Below, in pieces: positions 9,386 to 19,428 of a stretch of 64,000 nucleotides of DNA. Source of the DNA: Massilia horti (GTDB lineage Bacteria > Pseudomonadota > Gammaproteobacteria > Burkholderiales > Burkholderiaceae_D); the NCBI RefSeq assembly GCF_004614195.1, contig NZ_SPUM01000146.1:1-64000 (forward strand), read 5' to 3'. The notes under the pieces are model-generated. The model made no database searches and was not told the origin of the DNA. It saw only the letters and a list, made by a program, of their open reading frames with translations. Position numbers and translations under genes: made by a program. Each line of letters starts with the position of its first letter. Positions within the stretch are counted from its first letter, which is position 1.

Positions 9386-10462
9386 TCATCGGCGATCCCT
9401 TCCACGATCATCGGGAAAATGCGCCTGCCGGAGAGTGTCTGGTGCGGTTTCGTTGATAGATGTCGCCTGGCCGGGAAGCACGATGTGGCGGGCCTCCACG
9501 AGTTGCCAGAAAAAGAGCCCCGGAAGTCCCAGCGTGACGTCGGGTACTCGCTTGACCAGCGCGAGCGCGAGCGCGAATTCCACCGGTATGCCGTACGCCC
9601 GGCCAAGCAGGAGAAAAGCTGCCTCCTGCACGCCGAACGAGCCCGGCACGGGAAAGGCGGCAGTGCGTATTCCCTGGGCGAGACTCTCCAGCACCATTGC
9701 TTCCACAATGCCGGGTTTGGCTCCCATCCATTCGAGCGCAATCCACACTTCCCCTGTTCCAAAAAACCAGCCCAGCAAGTGAACCAGGATGGCACTGAAA
9801 ATCGCCCCGTGATTTGCGTAGATGGCCTGCAGGTTCTCATGCAGCTTCGGATCGCCATGGAGGGGCACCTTTGACCAGCGGGCCGCCGCAAGCATGCGGC
9901 GTTCGATGAAGGAGAAGAAACCGGCGCGTTGCGCCACATAGAAGCCGGCCATGGCTGCTGCCCCGACCACGATCCCAACCAGTGCCCACCCGATGATGAC
10001 ACCCTTGCGCCCGCCTGCTGCGAGCAGCATTAGTCCAATGGCCGCGAACAGCAGTCCGCAAAAGGCCTGAATCAACAGGTCAGCCAATATTGAGGCAGCT
10101 GCAAGGCCAGCGGACACGCCGGTAAAAGTCAACAACCGTCCGCCGACGATCTCCCCGCCGACCGACGCGACGGGCAAAAGCGCGTTGACTGCCTCCCTCA
10201 GCCAGCGCAGGAAGACGAACAGCTTCAGGCTCTGTGCCGTCATGGGGCGGGCGATCAGGCCCCATGCTGTACCAGCCAACGCGATGATGACGGCACGGAC
10301 AGCCACGATTGCGATAATGCTCCATCCAATGCGCATGATGGCATTCGCCACTTTAGCCGCGTCATTGTGCACGACGAGTGCAATGGCCGCCAGGAACCCA
10401 CATGCAGCGAGAACCGCGCCGATCACCACGCCGCCGCCTTTCGTTGAACCATTACGCTTCAT
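9386..10462 (-). CDS. HpnL-like / lysylphosphatidylglycerol-synthase-type flippase-domain membrane protein
   Basis: A 358-residue integral membrane protein with seven or eight hydrophobic segments and the family signatures LPVASVGGEIVGGRLL (around residues 95-112) and PGSFGVQEAAFLLLGRAYGIP (around 265-285). These match the LPG_synthase_TM/UPF0104 group that includes HpnL, which is linked to hopanoid or lipid handling. No hopanoid genes are adjacent, so the hpn link is by family only. It is probably monocistronic. Confidence 0.75.
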   Translation of the reverse strand: MKRNGSTKGGGVVIGAVLAACGFLAAIALVVHNDAAKVANAIMRIGWSIIAIVAVRAVIIALAGTAWGLIARPMTAQSLKLFVFLRWLREAVNALLPVASVGGEIVGGRLLTFTGVSAGLAAASILADLLIQAFCGLLFAAIGLMLLAAGGRKGVIIGWALVGIVVGAAAMAGFYVAQRAGFFSFIERRMLAAARWSKVPLHGDPKLHENLQAIYANHGAIFSAILVHLLGWFFGTGEVWIALEWMGAKPGIVEAMVLESLAQGIRTAAFPVPGSFGVQEAAFLLLGRAYGIPVEFALALALVKRVPDVTLGLPGLFFWQLVEARHIVLPGQATSINETAPDTLRQAHFPDDRGRDRR

Positions 10463-10643
10463 GCGACTTACATGGTTTGCAAATTCTGCGTCACGGGCTA
10501 CATGCCGCCTTCGGACGGATTGATTTCAAAAGAAAAGGTATGAGTGCCCGCTTCGATTTTCGTTCGTCGCGCTGCGGGCGCCGCCAAAAGCCCGTTAAGC
10601 CTTGCGCTCAATTTTTTCGCAGCCACACGCTCATGCTTTTTGC

Positions 10644-10891
10644 TCAGGGCTCGCCATTGCGGCCAAATGCGCGAAAGCCCGGGCGTTCGCTCAACCGTTC
10701 GTAATAGTCGACCACCGCCGGGTACCGCGGCCGCTCGCTGCCAGTTGCTGGTCGAGGATTCCGATATGCCGGTTCCAGTTCGCGACGCTGGCTTGTATTT
10801 GGTCCGGGTCACGATAAGCCGGGTTGCCGCGCACCTCCAACAGAGGTAAGTCGAACTTCGCATCCTGGAAGCCGGCGCTGCGAATATTCAT
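10644..10891 (-). pseudogene. Glutathione S-transferase remnant with internal deletion
   Basis: Reading leftward, 10891 to about 10720 encodes a piece typical of the helical domain of a GST (RGNPAYRDPDQIQASVANW, then NRHIGILDQQLAASGR). The frame then shifts at about 10715, and the next frame gives the GST C terminus (AVVDYYERLSERPGF, then RAFGRNGEP and a stop at 10644). The thioredoxin-like N-terminal domain and the middle of the helical domain (roughly 45-60 residues) are missing. The gene is therefore dead. The rest of 10463-10971 shows no other gene. Confidence 0.7.
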
Positions 10892-10971
10892 TTCTTTGAT
10901 CGGAATTTCGCACACACCAGCAATTTGAACGCCCTAGAATCGAACCAATTCTTATCCGACGGAAAAGCAAC

Positions 10972-13900
10972 ATGACCACACGTCCAGGCGCCATGCGCGC
11001 AATTTTCCATGGCTGTGCAATGGCATGGGCGATCGCAACCGCCTACGCTGCCGAACCTGCGCCTTCCGCCACCGGTGGCTTGCGTCCTAATCTGGAAAAT
11101 CAAGTCTCTCAGGCGCTTCGCTATCGGCCGGAGGGCGAGGATTTCGTCATCAAGAATGGCGGCGAGTTCTTCAACCGCCCGCTGTACGGTGGTAACACGG
11201 CGTTTCGTGTCGATGGCGGCGACAAGCCCGAATTCACGCTGTATCTGCCTGGCCGCGGCGGCAATCTGCGGCTGGCGGTACGCACTGCCGCAGGCATCAA
11301 ATGGCTGCATGACGCGGCCACCATCGTCACCCGTTACCGGCCTGGCGAGCTGCGTTACGAGATCCGCGACCCCATTTTGGGGAACGAAGGTACGGTGGAG
11401 ATCGTGGCGTTGGCATACCACTCCAGCGAGGGCATGGTGGTGCGCGCGCAGGCCCGCGGCCTGGCCTCGCAAGCCGAACTCGTGTGGGCTTATGGCGGCG
11501 TGAACAGGGAGCGCGGCAAGCGTGATGGCGACATCGGCACGGAGCGCGTCCCCATCAGCCAATACTTCCAGCTGCAGTCTTCCTTTGCCAAAGGTAACGA
11601 GATCACGCTCGACCAGAATGGGTTCACACTCAAAGGGGCCGCGACTATTGCCGGGGTCGTGCCAAGTGGCGCGGTGCTGCATGTGGCCGACGCCGCATTG
11701 TGGAACGATCTGCCGGCGTTGCTGCAAGCAGGCCAGGCGGCGACCAGTACCCCGGTCGTCGTCGGACGAGTTCAACTGCGCAACGACGCACCGCTGCTGC
11801 TGTCGCTGCAGCGCCTGGACCGCGCGCAGATCGGCGATCTGGCAACCTACGCTGAGGTGGGCGCACGCAAGGGGGCGCAACAGGCGCAGGCTGCTCCGGT
11901 GCCGCGCTACAAGCCCGACCAGCTACCGGCCGCGTTCGCGGCTACCCAGCAGCACTTCGCGGCGTTGCGCCATCAGGTCGTGATCGACACGCCCGACCCG
12001 TATCTGAACGCTGCGGCAGGCGCGCTCAACGTCGTCGCCGACGCGCTGTGGGATGATCAAGCACAGGCCATCATGCACGGTTCCATTGCTTGGCGCACCA
12101 AGCTGTTAGGCTGGCGCGGTCCGAATGCGCTGGACGCCTTGGGTTGGTACGACCGCGCCCGTCTTAATTTCGACACTTGGCTGACCAGGCAAGATACCTC
12201 CCCGATCCCGGCCAAGCTGCCGCCTGCCGACGCCGACAGCCATCTGGCCCGCAGTGAAGCCGCGCTCCATTCGAACGGCGACATGTCGCACTCGCACTAT
12301 GACATGAACATGGGGTTTATCGACGCCCTGTTCCGGCATCTGCTGTGGACTGGAGACCTGGACTACGCGCGCCAGGTTTGGCCGATGATCGAGCGCCATC
12401 TCGCCTGGGAGCAGCGCCTGTTCCGGCGCGAATATGGACCGGATAAGCTACCGCTGTACGAGGCCTATGCGGCGATCTGGGCCAGCGACGACCTCTTTTA
12501 CAGCGGCAGCGGCGCCGCCCATTCGAGCGCCTACAACTACTATGCCCACCGCAGTGCTGCCCGGCTGGCGCGCCTGATCGGCAAGGATGGCAGTGCATAT
12601 GACCGCGAGGCGGACCTGATCGCGCAAGGCATGCGCAAATACCTGTGGCTGCCGGAACGGGGCGCGTTCGGCGAATACCGCGACCTGTTGGGCCTGCAGC
12701 GCCTGCATCCGAGCTATGCACTCTGGACCTTCTACCACACCATCGATTCCGAGGTGCCCTCGGCCCAGGAGGCATGGCTGATGGCGGCCGATCTGCGGCG
12801 CCATCTCAAGCCAATCCCCGTCACCGGCCCGGGCGTTCCCACCGATGCCGGCTACGCTGTCTTGCCCTCCACTGACTGGATGCCGTATTCCTGGTCGATT
12901 AATAATGTCGTAATGGGCGAGAACGTGCACACCGCGCTGGCGCTGTGGCAAGCCGGGCGCGCTGAAGAAGCCTATACGCTGACCAAGAGCGCGCTGCTGG
13001 CCAGCATGTACATGGGAATTTCGCCGGGTAATGTCGGCACGCTGAATTACCTGGACGTGTACCGCCGCGAATCCCAACGTGATTTCGCCGACGGCGCGGG
13101 TGTCACCGCGCGTGCACTGGTCGAAGGGCTGTTCGGCATCCATCCGGACGCGCTGGCACACACGCTGACGGTTCGCCCTGGATTCCCCGCCGGCTGGTCG
13201 CACGCGAGTCTGCGCCATCCTGCAGTGGGCCTGGCTTATCAGCGAACGGGCAAGACGGAACGCTGGACTCTCAGCCAGCCTGGGGATCGCTTTGGAAAGC
13301 TGGTCCTGCGCATTCCCGCACGTTATAACCAAATCAGGGAGGTGACGGCCAACGGCAATGCCGTCAGCTGGCGGGCCGCCCCGGACGCGGTGGGCAATCC
13401 GGCCGTGCTGATCGACACCCTGATGGGCAAGCAAACAGAGATCGCCATCGTGTGGGACGGCGAGGCCATTCCGGCATCCAAGCCGCAGCAAGGGGCCGGC
13501 ACGGCCACAGGCGGCTTCGTCCCACAGCGCAGTGGGGAATTCACCTGGCTGGCGCCTACGGACGCGATTGCATCGTCGTCACCGTATCCGAAACCTGTGC
13601 TGGAACCGCTGGATTGGACGCGGCCACGCACCGGAACGCAATTGACCATGGTGGACCTGACGCCATGGTTCAATGACAGCGTGACCGAGATCTACAAAGC
13701 GGGCAAATATCTGTCGCCCCGTTCGCCCTATGTGTCGCTCAGCCTGCCTTCCCAAGGGCTGGGCGCATGGGCCGGCCACGTCAACGACATGGCGAAAATC
13801 GATGACAACGGCCTGCGCCAGAAGGCACCTCTGACAATGCCCAACGGCGTGCAGTTCACGACGCCGAGTGCGGCTGGGCAGCACAACATTATTTTCGCTT

Positions 13901-14385
13901 CACGCTGGGACAACTATCCCGCCCAGGTCGTTGTGCCGTTGTGCGGCAAGGCGTCTGACGCTTGGGTTTTAATGGCGGGTTCCACCAACTATATGCAGAG
14001 CCGCATCGATAACGGCGAAGTGGTCGTGACGTACGACGACGGCACCGAAAGCCGGCTGGCGCTGACCAATCCGGAGAACTGGTGGCCCATCGAAGAAGAC
14101 TACTTCATCGACGATTATCAGTTCCAACGTCCAGGACCTCGGCCACCACGGATTGACCTGAAAACTGGCCGCATCCGGCTGTCTGGGGAGGGCAAGCCCG
14201 GCCAGCGCGTGGACGGCGGAGCGGCGAGCGCACTGCATTTGTCACTCAATGCCGGCAAATCGCTGCAGAGCCTGACCCTTCGCACGCTCAGTAACGACGT
14301 CGTGATCGGCCTGATGGCTCTTACGCTTGAAGGGCCCAAGTCTGCGAAGCCGACCGCGGCGGGCGCTGCGTGCCTGAGCAAATAA
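10972..14385 (+). CDS. Secreted DUF4450 / six-hairpin glycosidase-like protein
   Basis: A 1,137-residue protein with a signal peptide (MRAIFHGCAMAWAIATAYA, cut before AEPAP). Residues 30-300 form a beta-sandwich domain of the DUF4450 type. Residues 320-730 look like an (alpha/alpha)6 barrel with the motif GWRGPNALDALGWYDRARLNF and acidic/aromatic stretches such as HSHYDMNMGFIDAL and ASDDLFYSGSGAAHSSAYNYY, reminiscent of alpha-L-rhamnosidase-class hydrolases. The C terminus adds further beta domains. It is likely a periplasmic or extracellular carbohydrate-active enzyme of unknown substrate. It stands alone, without a TonB/SusD partner. Confidence 0.7.
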   Translation: MTTRPGAMRAIFHGCAMAWAIATAYAAEPAPSATGGLRPNLENQVSQALRYRPEGEDFVIKNGGEFFNRPLYGGNTAFRVDGGDKPEFTLYLPGRGGNLRLAVRTAAGIKWLHDAATIVTRYRPGELRYEIRDPILGNEGTVEIVALAYHSSEGMVVRAQARGLASQAELVWAYGGVNRERGKRDGDIGTERVPISQYFQLQSSFAKGNEITLDQNGFTLKGAATIAGVVPSGAVLHVADAALWNDLPALLQAGQAATSTPVVVGRVQLRNDAPLLLSLQRLDRAQIGDLATYAEVGARKGAQQAQAAPVPRYKPDQLPAAFAATQQHFAALRHQVVIDTPDPYLNAAAGALNVVADALWDDQAQAIMHGSIAWRTKLLGWRGPNALDALGWYDRARLNFDTWLTRQDTSPIPAKLPPADADSHLARSEAALHSNGDMSHSHYDMNMGFIDALFRHLLWTGDLDYARQVWPMIERHLAWEQRLFRREYGPDKLPLYEAYAAIWASDDLFYSGSGAAHSSAYNYYAHRSAARLARLIGKDGSAYDREADLIAQGMRKYLWLPERGAFGEYRDLLGLQRLHPSYALWTFYHTIDSEVPSAQEAWLMAADLRRHLKPIPVTGPGVPTDAGYAVLPSTDWMPYSWSINNVVMGENVHTALALWQAGRAEEAYTLTKSALLASMYMGISPGNVGTLNYLDVYRRESQRDFADGAGVTARALVEGLFGIHPDALAHTLTVRPGFPAGWSHASLRHPAVGLAYQRTGKTERWTLSQPGDRFGKLVLRIPARYNQIREVTANGNAVSWRAAPDAVGNPAVLIDTLMGKQTEIAIVWDGEAIPASKPQQGAGTATGGFVPQRSGEFTWLAPTDAIASSSPYPKPVLEPLDWTRPRTGTQLTMVDLTPWFNDSVTEIYKAGKYLSPRSPYVSLSLPSQGLGAWAGHVNDMAKIDDNGLRQKAPLTMPNGVQFTTPSAAGQHNIIFASRWDNYPAQVVVPLCGKASDAWVLMAGSTNYMQSRIDNGEVVVTYDDGTESRLALTNPENWWPIEEDYFIDDYQFQRPGPRPPRIDLKTGRIRLSGEGKPGQRVDGGAASALHLSLNAGKSLQSLTLRTLSNDVVIGLMALTLEGPKSAKPTAAGAACLSK

Positions 14386-14425
14386 CAGCTTCTTCAAGCT
14401 ATGTTCTCATCGGAGGATTTTACAA

Positions 14426-15187
14426 ATGAATTTGGATGAAGCGCGCCGCCTGGTCGAGCGTCAGATTCTGCCCCGCTTTGAAAATGTTGAAGCAGCTGTC
14501 ATAGGCGGCTCCATCGCGCGTGATCAGGGAACGAATACTTCGGATATCGATTTGCTCGTCCTGTTTGGTAACGTTAAGAATGCTTGGCGTGAAACGCTCA
14601 GGATAGATGGCCAGACCGTGGAGCTCTTTGGCCACGACTTGAGCTCATTCGACTATTTTTGCAGGCAAGTAGATCGGCCTGCTGGACGAGTCCCGCTGGC
14701 GATGATGGTGATCGAGGGGAAAAATGTTCTCGAACACTCAGCGATATACGATGACCTCTATCGGCTTGCACGCGTCATTTACGAAGAAGGGCCGCCCGTC
14801 CTGTCGGAAGATGCCCTGGCAAGTCGGCGATATGAAATTACTACATTGCTTGAAGATTTGGTCGACAGCACCGCCTCAGATGAAACGCTCGCTACTGCCA
14901 ACAAGCTGTACGACGTCTTGGCGAATTTCGTCCTCAGAGCGAGTGGCAACTGGACTGGAGTAGGCAAGCACCTTGCTCGTCGTCTCAAAGCATACAGTCC
15001 AGAAATCGCCCAGGGTCTTCACTATGCCATGACCCAAATTGTCACCGATACCCCTGCCGGTAAAGAAGCGTTCACTCAGCTGGTGGCCAGTGTATTACAT
15101 CCTTACGGCGGGCTCTTATTGGACGGCCATATTTTGCATGCGCCTCCAGAATGGAAAAGTGCCATACCAATAGTTTCGGGCGCGTGA
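14426..15187 (+). CDS. Nucleotidyltransferase-domain protein
   Basis: A 253-residue protein starting at an ATG with CGGAGG ten bases upstream. Residues 25-50 carry the polymerase-beta-fold signature GGSIARDQGTNTSDIDLLV (GGS followed by DxD), the metal-binding site of minimal nucleotidyltransferases. The C-terminal half is helical and includes a HEPN-like or substrate-binding region. It resembles aminoglycoside-type or MNT-type nucleotidyltransferases, but the acceptor is unknown. No HEPN toxin gene is adjacent, so a toxin-antitoxin role is not supported. Confidence 0.7.
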   Translation: MNLDEARRLVERQILPRFENVEAAVIGGSIARDQGTNTSDIDLLVLFGNVKNAWRETLRIDGQTVELFGHDLSSFDYFCRQVDRPAGRVPLAMMVIEGKNVLEHSAIYDDLYRLARVIYEEGPPVLSEDALASRRYEITTLLEDLVDSTASDETLATANKLYDVLANFVLRASGNWTGVGKHLARRLKAYSPEIAQGLHYAMTQIVTDTPAGKEAFTQLVASVLHPYGGLLLDGHILHAPPEWKSAIPIVSGA

Positions 15188-15253
15188 ACAGGCGCCGTTG
15201 GATGCAGTCTAACCACGGGAAGCCGTACCTCGTCAGGCGAGTGAAGGACCATC

Positions 15254-18166
15254 GTGGGCAACATCGGATCACCTGCATTTCTTCAGTCGCCGGGGCTCAC
15301 GCTCGATGCGCAGGCCCTGGCAGTCGAACTGTCGCGCGAGATTTCGGGCGAAGTCAGGTTTGATGGCGGAAGCCGCTCCTTGTATGCGACCGACGCCTCC
15401 AATTATCGCCAGGTGCCGATCGGCGTCGTGATTCCGCACACGGTCGACGGGCTGTTGAAGACGCTGGAAATTTGCCGCAAGCACAACGCCCCCGTTCTGG
15501 CGCGCGGTGCCGGTACCTCACTGTGCGGCCAGACCTGCAACGTCGCTGTCGTCATCGACACTTCCAAATACCTGAACCGGGTAATTTCGGTGGACCCGCA
15601 ATCGCGCCTGGCCCGCGTGGAGCCCGGCGCAGTTTGCGACTCGCTGCGCCACGCCGCGGAAAAACACGGGCTTACTTTCGGCCCCGACCCTGCCACGCAC
15701 AACCGTTGCACACTGGGCGGCATGATTGGCAATAACTCCTGCGGCGCGCACTCGGTCATGGCTGGCAAAACGGTCGACAACATCCACCGCTTGGAAATCG
15801 TCACCTACGACGGCTTGCGTATGTGGATCGGCCCGACCTCGGATCAGGAATTGGAGCAGATCATCCGCGAAGGTGGCCGCCGCGGCGAAATATATGCGGA
15901 TTTGAAAGCGCTGCGCGACCAGTATGCCCAGCAGATCCGTACGAGATTCCCGAAGATTAAACGCCGCGTCTCCGGCTACAACCTCGACCAATTACTGCCG
16001 GAAAACGGCTTTAACGTTGCACGTGCGCTGGTCGGCACCGAAGGCACCTGTGTCTGGGTGCTGCAGGCAGAAGCGCAACTGGTGCACAGCCCGCCCGAGC
16101 GTGTAGTGGTGGTGCTGGGCTATTCCGACATTTACGCCGCGGCCGACCAGACGCCCGCGATTCTCCCCTTCGGGCCCATTGCACTGGAGGGACTCGACGG
16201 GAGCCTGATCGAGGACATGCGGCGCAAGCACCTCGACCTGAGAAATGTCGCCTGTCTGCCCAAGGGCAACGCCTGGCTGCTGGTCGAATTCGGCGGCGAC
16301 ACCAAGGACGAGGCGCAGGCCAAGGCCAAGGCCATGATTCAGGCGCAAGCGCAGCATACGGTCGCCCAGCAAATCTATCTGGACCGCGAAACCCAGAACC
16401 GGGTGTGGGCGATCCGCGAAACGGGTGCGGCGGCCCGCAATTCTGTCCCCGGCCAGCCGGAAGTCTATCCGGGCTGGGAAGACGCCGGCGTCGACCCACA
16501 CCGGATCGGCGACTATCTGCGCGACTACATGAAACTGCTCCACAAATACGGCTACGACACGTCGCTCTACGGGCATTTTGGCGATGGCTGCATCCATGGC
16601 CGTATCAGTTTCGATTTCAGTACCAGGGAAAGCGTCGCGCACTGGCGCAAGTTCCTGTTCGAAGCGGCCGATCTGGTGGTGGCTTACGGCGGCTCATTAT
16701 CTGGCGAACATGGCGATGGCCAGGCACGCGCCGAACTGTTGCCGATCATGTTCGGCGAAGAGCTGGTGAACGCTTTCCGCATCTTCAAATACATCTGGGA
16801 TCCGCAGGGCCGCATGAACCCAGGCAAGGTTGTCGATGCGTATCCTCTCGATGCCAATCTGCGCGTGGGCCCGGAATACAAGCCGGTCCCGCTCAAGCCG
16901 ATACACTTTGCCTTCCGCAAGGACAACGGCAGCTTCCTGCATGCCGCACAGCGCTGCGTTGGCACCGGCAAATGCCGCCGCATCGAAGGTGCCGCGATGT
17001 GCCCGAGCTATCGCGCCACGGGTGAAGAAAAAGATACCACCCGCGGTCGTGCGCGACTGCTGTTCGAAATGATGAACAGCGACTCGCCCATGGATCACAG
17101 CTTCCGGAATGAGCATGTGAAGGAAGCGCTCGATACCTGCTTGTCGTGCAAGAGCTGCAAGAGCGAATGTCCGGTACAGGTCGACATGGCATCGTACAAG
17201 GCGGAGTTCTTTTCGCAGTATTACCTGGAAAAACATCGCCCTATCCAGGCCTACACCATCGGCCAGATCGCCCGCTGGGCGCGCATCGGTTCCTTCATGC
17301 CCGGCGTTACCAACTTGTTCACCCAATCGCCCGTCCTGCGCGACGTGATGAAAATGTTGGCGGGCATCGCGAAGCAGCGGCAGATTCCGCGTTTCGCCAG
17401 CCAGACTTTCGTTCAGTGGTTCCAGAAGCGCCCGCCGAAGAACGAGCAAAAACAGAAACTCCTGCTATGGCCAGACACGTTCAACAACCACTTTCATCCC
17501 GAGGTGGCGCAGGCCGCGGTTGACGTGCTCGAACATGCCGGCTTCCAAGTCATCATTCCGAAACAACATCTGTGCTGTGGCCGTCCGCTGTTCGACTTTG
17601 GCATGCTGGACCAGGCAAAAAAACAGTTCAGCGAGATTCTTGCCGCGCTGCGCCAGCACATACTCGACGGTATTCCCCTGGTCGGCCTTGAGCCGAGCTG
17701 CGTCACCGCGTTTCGCGATGAATTGCTGAATATGTTCCCGGATGACGAGCTGGCGAAAAAACTCAGCGGCCAGTCTTACCTGCTTAGCGAGTTTCTCGAC
17801 AAGGTGGGATACAAACCGCCGAAGATGACAGGCAAAGCCATCGTGCATATCCACTGCCACCACAAGGCCGTGATGGGCGCGGAGGCGGAGCGCAACATTT
17901 TGAATAAAACCGGATTGGCCATCCAGATTCTCGACTCAGGCTGCTGTGGCATGGCCGGATCATACGGATTCGAACCGCAACATGTGGAGGATTCGCTGAA
18001 GATCGCGGAAAAGGTACTGCTGCCGGCAGTGCGTAATGCGGAGCGAACCACGCGCGTGATCGCCGATGGTTTCAGCTGCCGTGAACAGGTATATCAGAGC
18101 ACGGAACGGCGCACGCAGCACCTGGCCGAGGTGCTGCGCGACGGCATCAGGAATGCCAGTGACTGA
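15254..18166 (+). CDS. FAD-binding and (Fe-S)-binding oxidoreductase (D-2-hydroxyacid dehydrogenase, YdiJ/Dld type)
   Basis: A 970-residue flavoprotein that should oxidise a D-2-hydroxyacid (D-lactate, D-2-hydroxyglutarate or glycolate). Residues 45-260 are an FAD-binding PCMH domain (APVLARGAGTSLCGQ; TLGGMIGNNSCGAHS). Residues 270-540 are the FAD-oxidase C domain (GHFGDGCIHGRI; GGSLSGEHGDGQARAELL). Then come two ferredoxin-type motifs (CVGTGKCR..GAAMCPS and CLSCKSCKSECP) and two CCG domains (HLCCGRPLFD; SGCCGMAGSYGFE). The start is a GTG with AGGA four bases before it. The domain order matches YdiJ-like D-2-hydroxyglutarate dehydrogenases, but the substrate is not decidable from the sequence. 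Confidence 0.88.
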   Translation: MGNIGSPAFLQSPGLTLDAQALAVELSREISGEVRFDGGSRSLYATDASNYRQVPIGVVIPHTVDGLLKTLEICRKHNAPVLARGAGTSLCGQTCNVAVVIDTSKYLNRVISVDPQSRLARVEPGAVCDSLRHAAEKHGLTFGPDPATHNRCTLGGMIGNNSCGAHSVMAGKTVDNIHRLEIVTYDGLRMWIGPTSDQELEQIIREGGRRGEIYADLKALRDQYAQQIRTRFPKIKRRVSGYNLDQLLPENGFNVARALVGTEGTCVWVLQAEAQLVHSPPERVVVVLGYSDIYAAADQTPAILPFGPIALEGLDGSLIEDMRRKHLDLRNVACLPKGNAWLLVEFGGDTKDEAQAKAKAMIQAQAQHTVAQQIYLDRETQNRVWAIRETGAAARNSVPGQPEVYPGWEDAGVDPHRIGDYLRDYMKLLHKYGYDTSLYGHFGDGCIHGRISFDFSTRESVAHWRKFLFEAADLVVAYGGSLSGEHGDGQARAELLPIMFGEELVNAFRIFKYIWDPQGRMNPGKVVDAYPLDANLRVGPEYKPVPLKPIHFAFRKDNGSFLHAAQRCVGTGKCRRIEGAAMCPSYRATGEEKDTTRGRARLLFEMMNSDSPMDHSFRNEHVKEALDTCLSCKSCKSECPVQVDMASYKAEFFSQYYLEKHRPIQAYTIGQIARWARIGSFMPGVTNLFTQSPVLRDVMKMLAGIAKQRQIPRFASQTFVQWFQKRPPKNEQKQKLLLWPDTFNNHFHPEVAQAAVDVLEHAGFQVIIPKQHLCCGRPLFDFGMLDQAKKQFSEILAALRQHILDGIPLVGLEPSCVTAFRDELLNMFPDDELAKKLSGQSYLLSEFLDKVGYKPPKMTGKAIVHIHCHHKAVMGAEAERNILNKTGLAIQILDSGCCGMAGSYGFEPQHVEDSLKIAEKVLLPAVRNAERTTRVIADGFSCREQVYQSTERRTQHLAEVLRDGIRNASD

Positions 18167-18211
18167 GCTGCCATGAAAACGTCATCCTGCTGGTGACGCT
18201 TTCCGCGGTTC

Positions 18212-18958
18212 TTACCGGCTGGCGCGCAGCACTTCCATTTCGGCCCGCAAGGTGCTGCGTTCGGCATGGGCGGCGTCGAGCTGCGCACGCAGTTCCCTGA
18301 CCTCCGCCGCCAGATTGTCACGCGCGGTGGTGGCCCCGATCAGCTCCATTTCGGCGGCAAGGCGAGCATCCGATTCCGCCGCCGACGCCGTCACACCGCG
18401 CTCGACCTGCTGGCGCAGTTCCGCCAACTGGGCATCCTTGCCTTCGATGGCCAACTGGTCTTTTGCCTTGCCGACCAGGGCATCCATCGCGACCTGGCGC
18501 GCATTGCGCAGCTCGACCGTCAGGCGCTCGATGGTTTCGGCGTGCTCTGCTGCCGTGGCCAGGGCCTGGTCGCGGGCGCTCGTGATGCTGGCCACCTGCG
18601 CGAGCAGTTCGTCGCGCTCGGCTTCGAGCTCCTCGCCCGCCTTGAGCAGGGCGTCCATATCGCTTTCGGCCTGCGCAAGCGCGTCGTTGGCGCCGGCGCC
18701 GGCTTGTTGGGCGAATTGCTGTGCCCAGCGGCCCAGGTCGGCGACAATCGACTCCGGAATTTCAGGCTTGGGCGCTTCCGGCTTGGCTTGGCTGGCGCGC
18801 CATTCAACCAGATGCTTGTGAATTGTGCTGGGGGAACCAGTGCCGAGGGCCTCGCGCACCGCTTCAATGGTTACCCGCATGCCGTCGTCTTGTAAGCTGA
18901 TGGCCGCCGCCGTAACCTCGTCCAATGTGACTTCTTGGCGTGCCATATCCATCTTCAT
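18212..18958 (-). CDS. KfrA-type N-terminal DNA-binding protein with long coiled coil
   Basis: A 248-residue protein. Residues 5-70 match the KfrA N-terminal DNA-binding domain (VTLDEVTAAAISLQDDG..VTIEAVREALGTGSPSTIHKHLVEW). From about residue 90 to the end it is almost pure heptad coiled coil rich in Ala, Glu, Leu and Arg. KfrA proteins are plasmid-borne or chromosomal DNA-binding regulators with segregation or nucleoid-like roles. No partition genes are nearby here. ATGs at 18946 or 18952 are alternative starts. It is divergent from the acetyltransferase gene. Confidence 0.75.
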   Translation of the reverse strand: MKMDMARQEVTLDEVTAAAISLQDDGMRVTIEAVREALGTGSPSTIHKHLVEWRASQAKPEAPKPEIPESIVADLGRWAQQFAQQAGAGANDALAQAESDMDALLKAGEELEAERDELLAQVASITSARDQALATAAEHAETIERLTVELRNARQVAMDALVGKAKDQLAIEGKDAQLAELRQQVERGVTASAAESDARLAAEMELIGATTARDNLAAEVRELRAQLDAAHAERSTLRAEMEVLRASR

Positions 18959-18984
18959 TCGGGGTATCGTTGTTGGAAGCTCAT

Positions 18985-19428
18985 ATGATACTCGAAATAA
19001 AAGACGACAAAGTTGTCTCAGAGCAACGATTTCGTTACGCAGCCGTGGCTGGTCATGGTGAACAACAATGGCGAGAGCGGGCCTCCTCCCGGACCCAACC
19101 GGAATTCTGGCTGGCCTACTGTTGCGGTGAAGCGGTCGGCATGGTCGGCGGCGGCGTCGATTCAGCAGGCCGATTCAACTTGATTGCCATGTGGGTGAGG
19201 CCGGATTGCCGCGGAGCGGGAATCGCCGCTGGCCTGGTCGATGCCGTAAAAAACCGGGCAATCGCCAGGGGACACACGCGCGTGATTTTGGACGTATCCC
19301 CAACTAATACCAGGGCGGCGGATTTCTATCGCAAGCAAGGCTTTGCATTCATTCCCGAATGGGAACCGCTTGCCAGTCATCCGCACATCCAGGTGCAGAC
19401 GATGGAATGGCTGGCGCCGGCTACTTGA
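18985..19428 (+). CDS. GNAT family N-acetyltransferase
   Basis: A 147-residue acetyltransferase starting at an ATG preceded by GGAAG. The acetyl-CoA-binding motif A (MWVRPDCRGAGIAAGLVDAV) and motif B region (VILDVSPTNTRAADFYRKQGF) are clear, ending with the usual FY..GF. The acceptor is unknown. Its stop overlaps the convergent cytochrome c gene by eight bases. Confidence 0.82.
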   Translation: MILEIKDDKVVSEQRFRYAAVAGHGEQQWRERASSRTQPEFWLAYCCGEAVGMVGGGVDSAGRFNLIAMWVRPDCRGAGIAAGLVDAVKNRAIARGHTRVILDVSPTNTRAADFYRKQGFAFIPEWEPLASHPHIQVQTMEWLAPAT

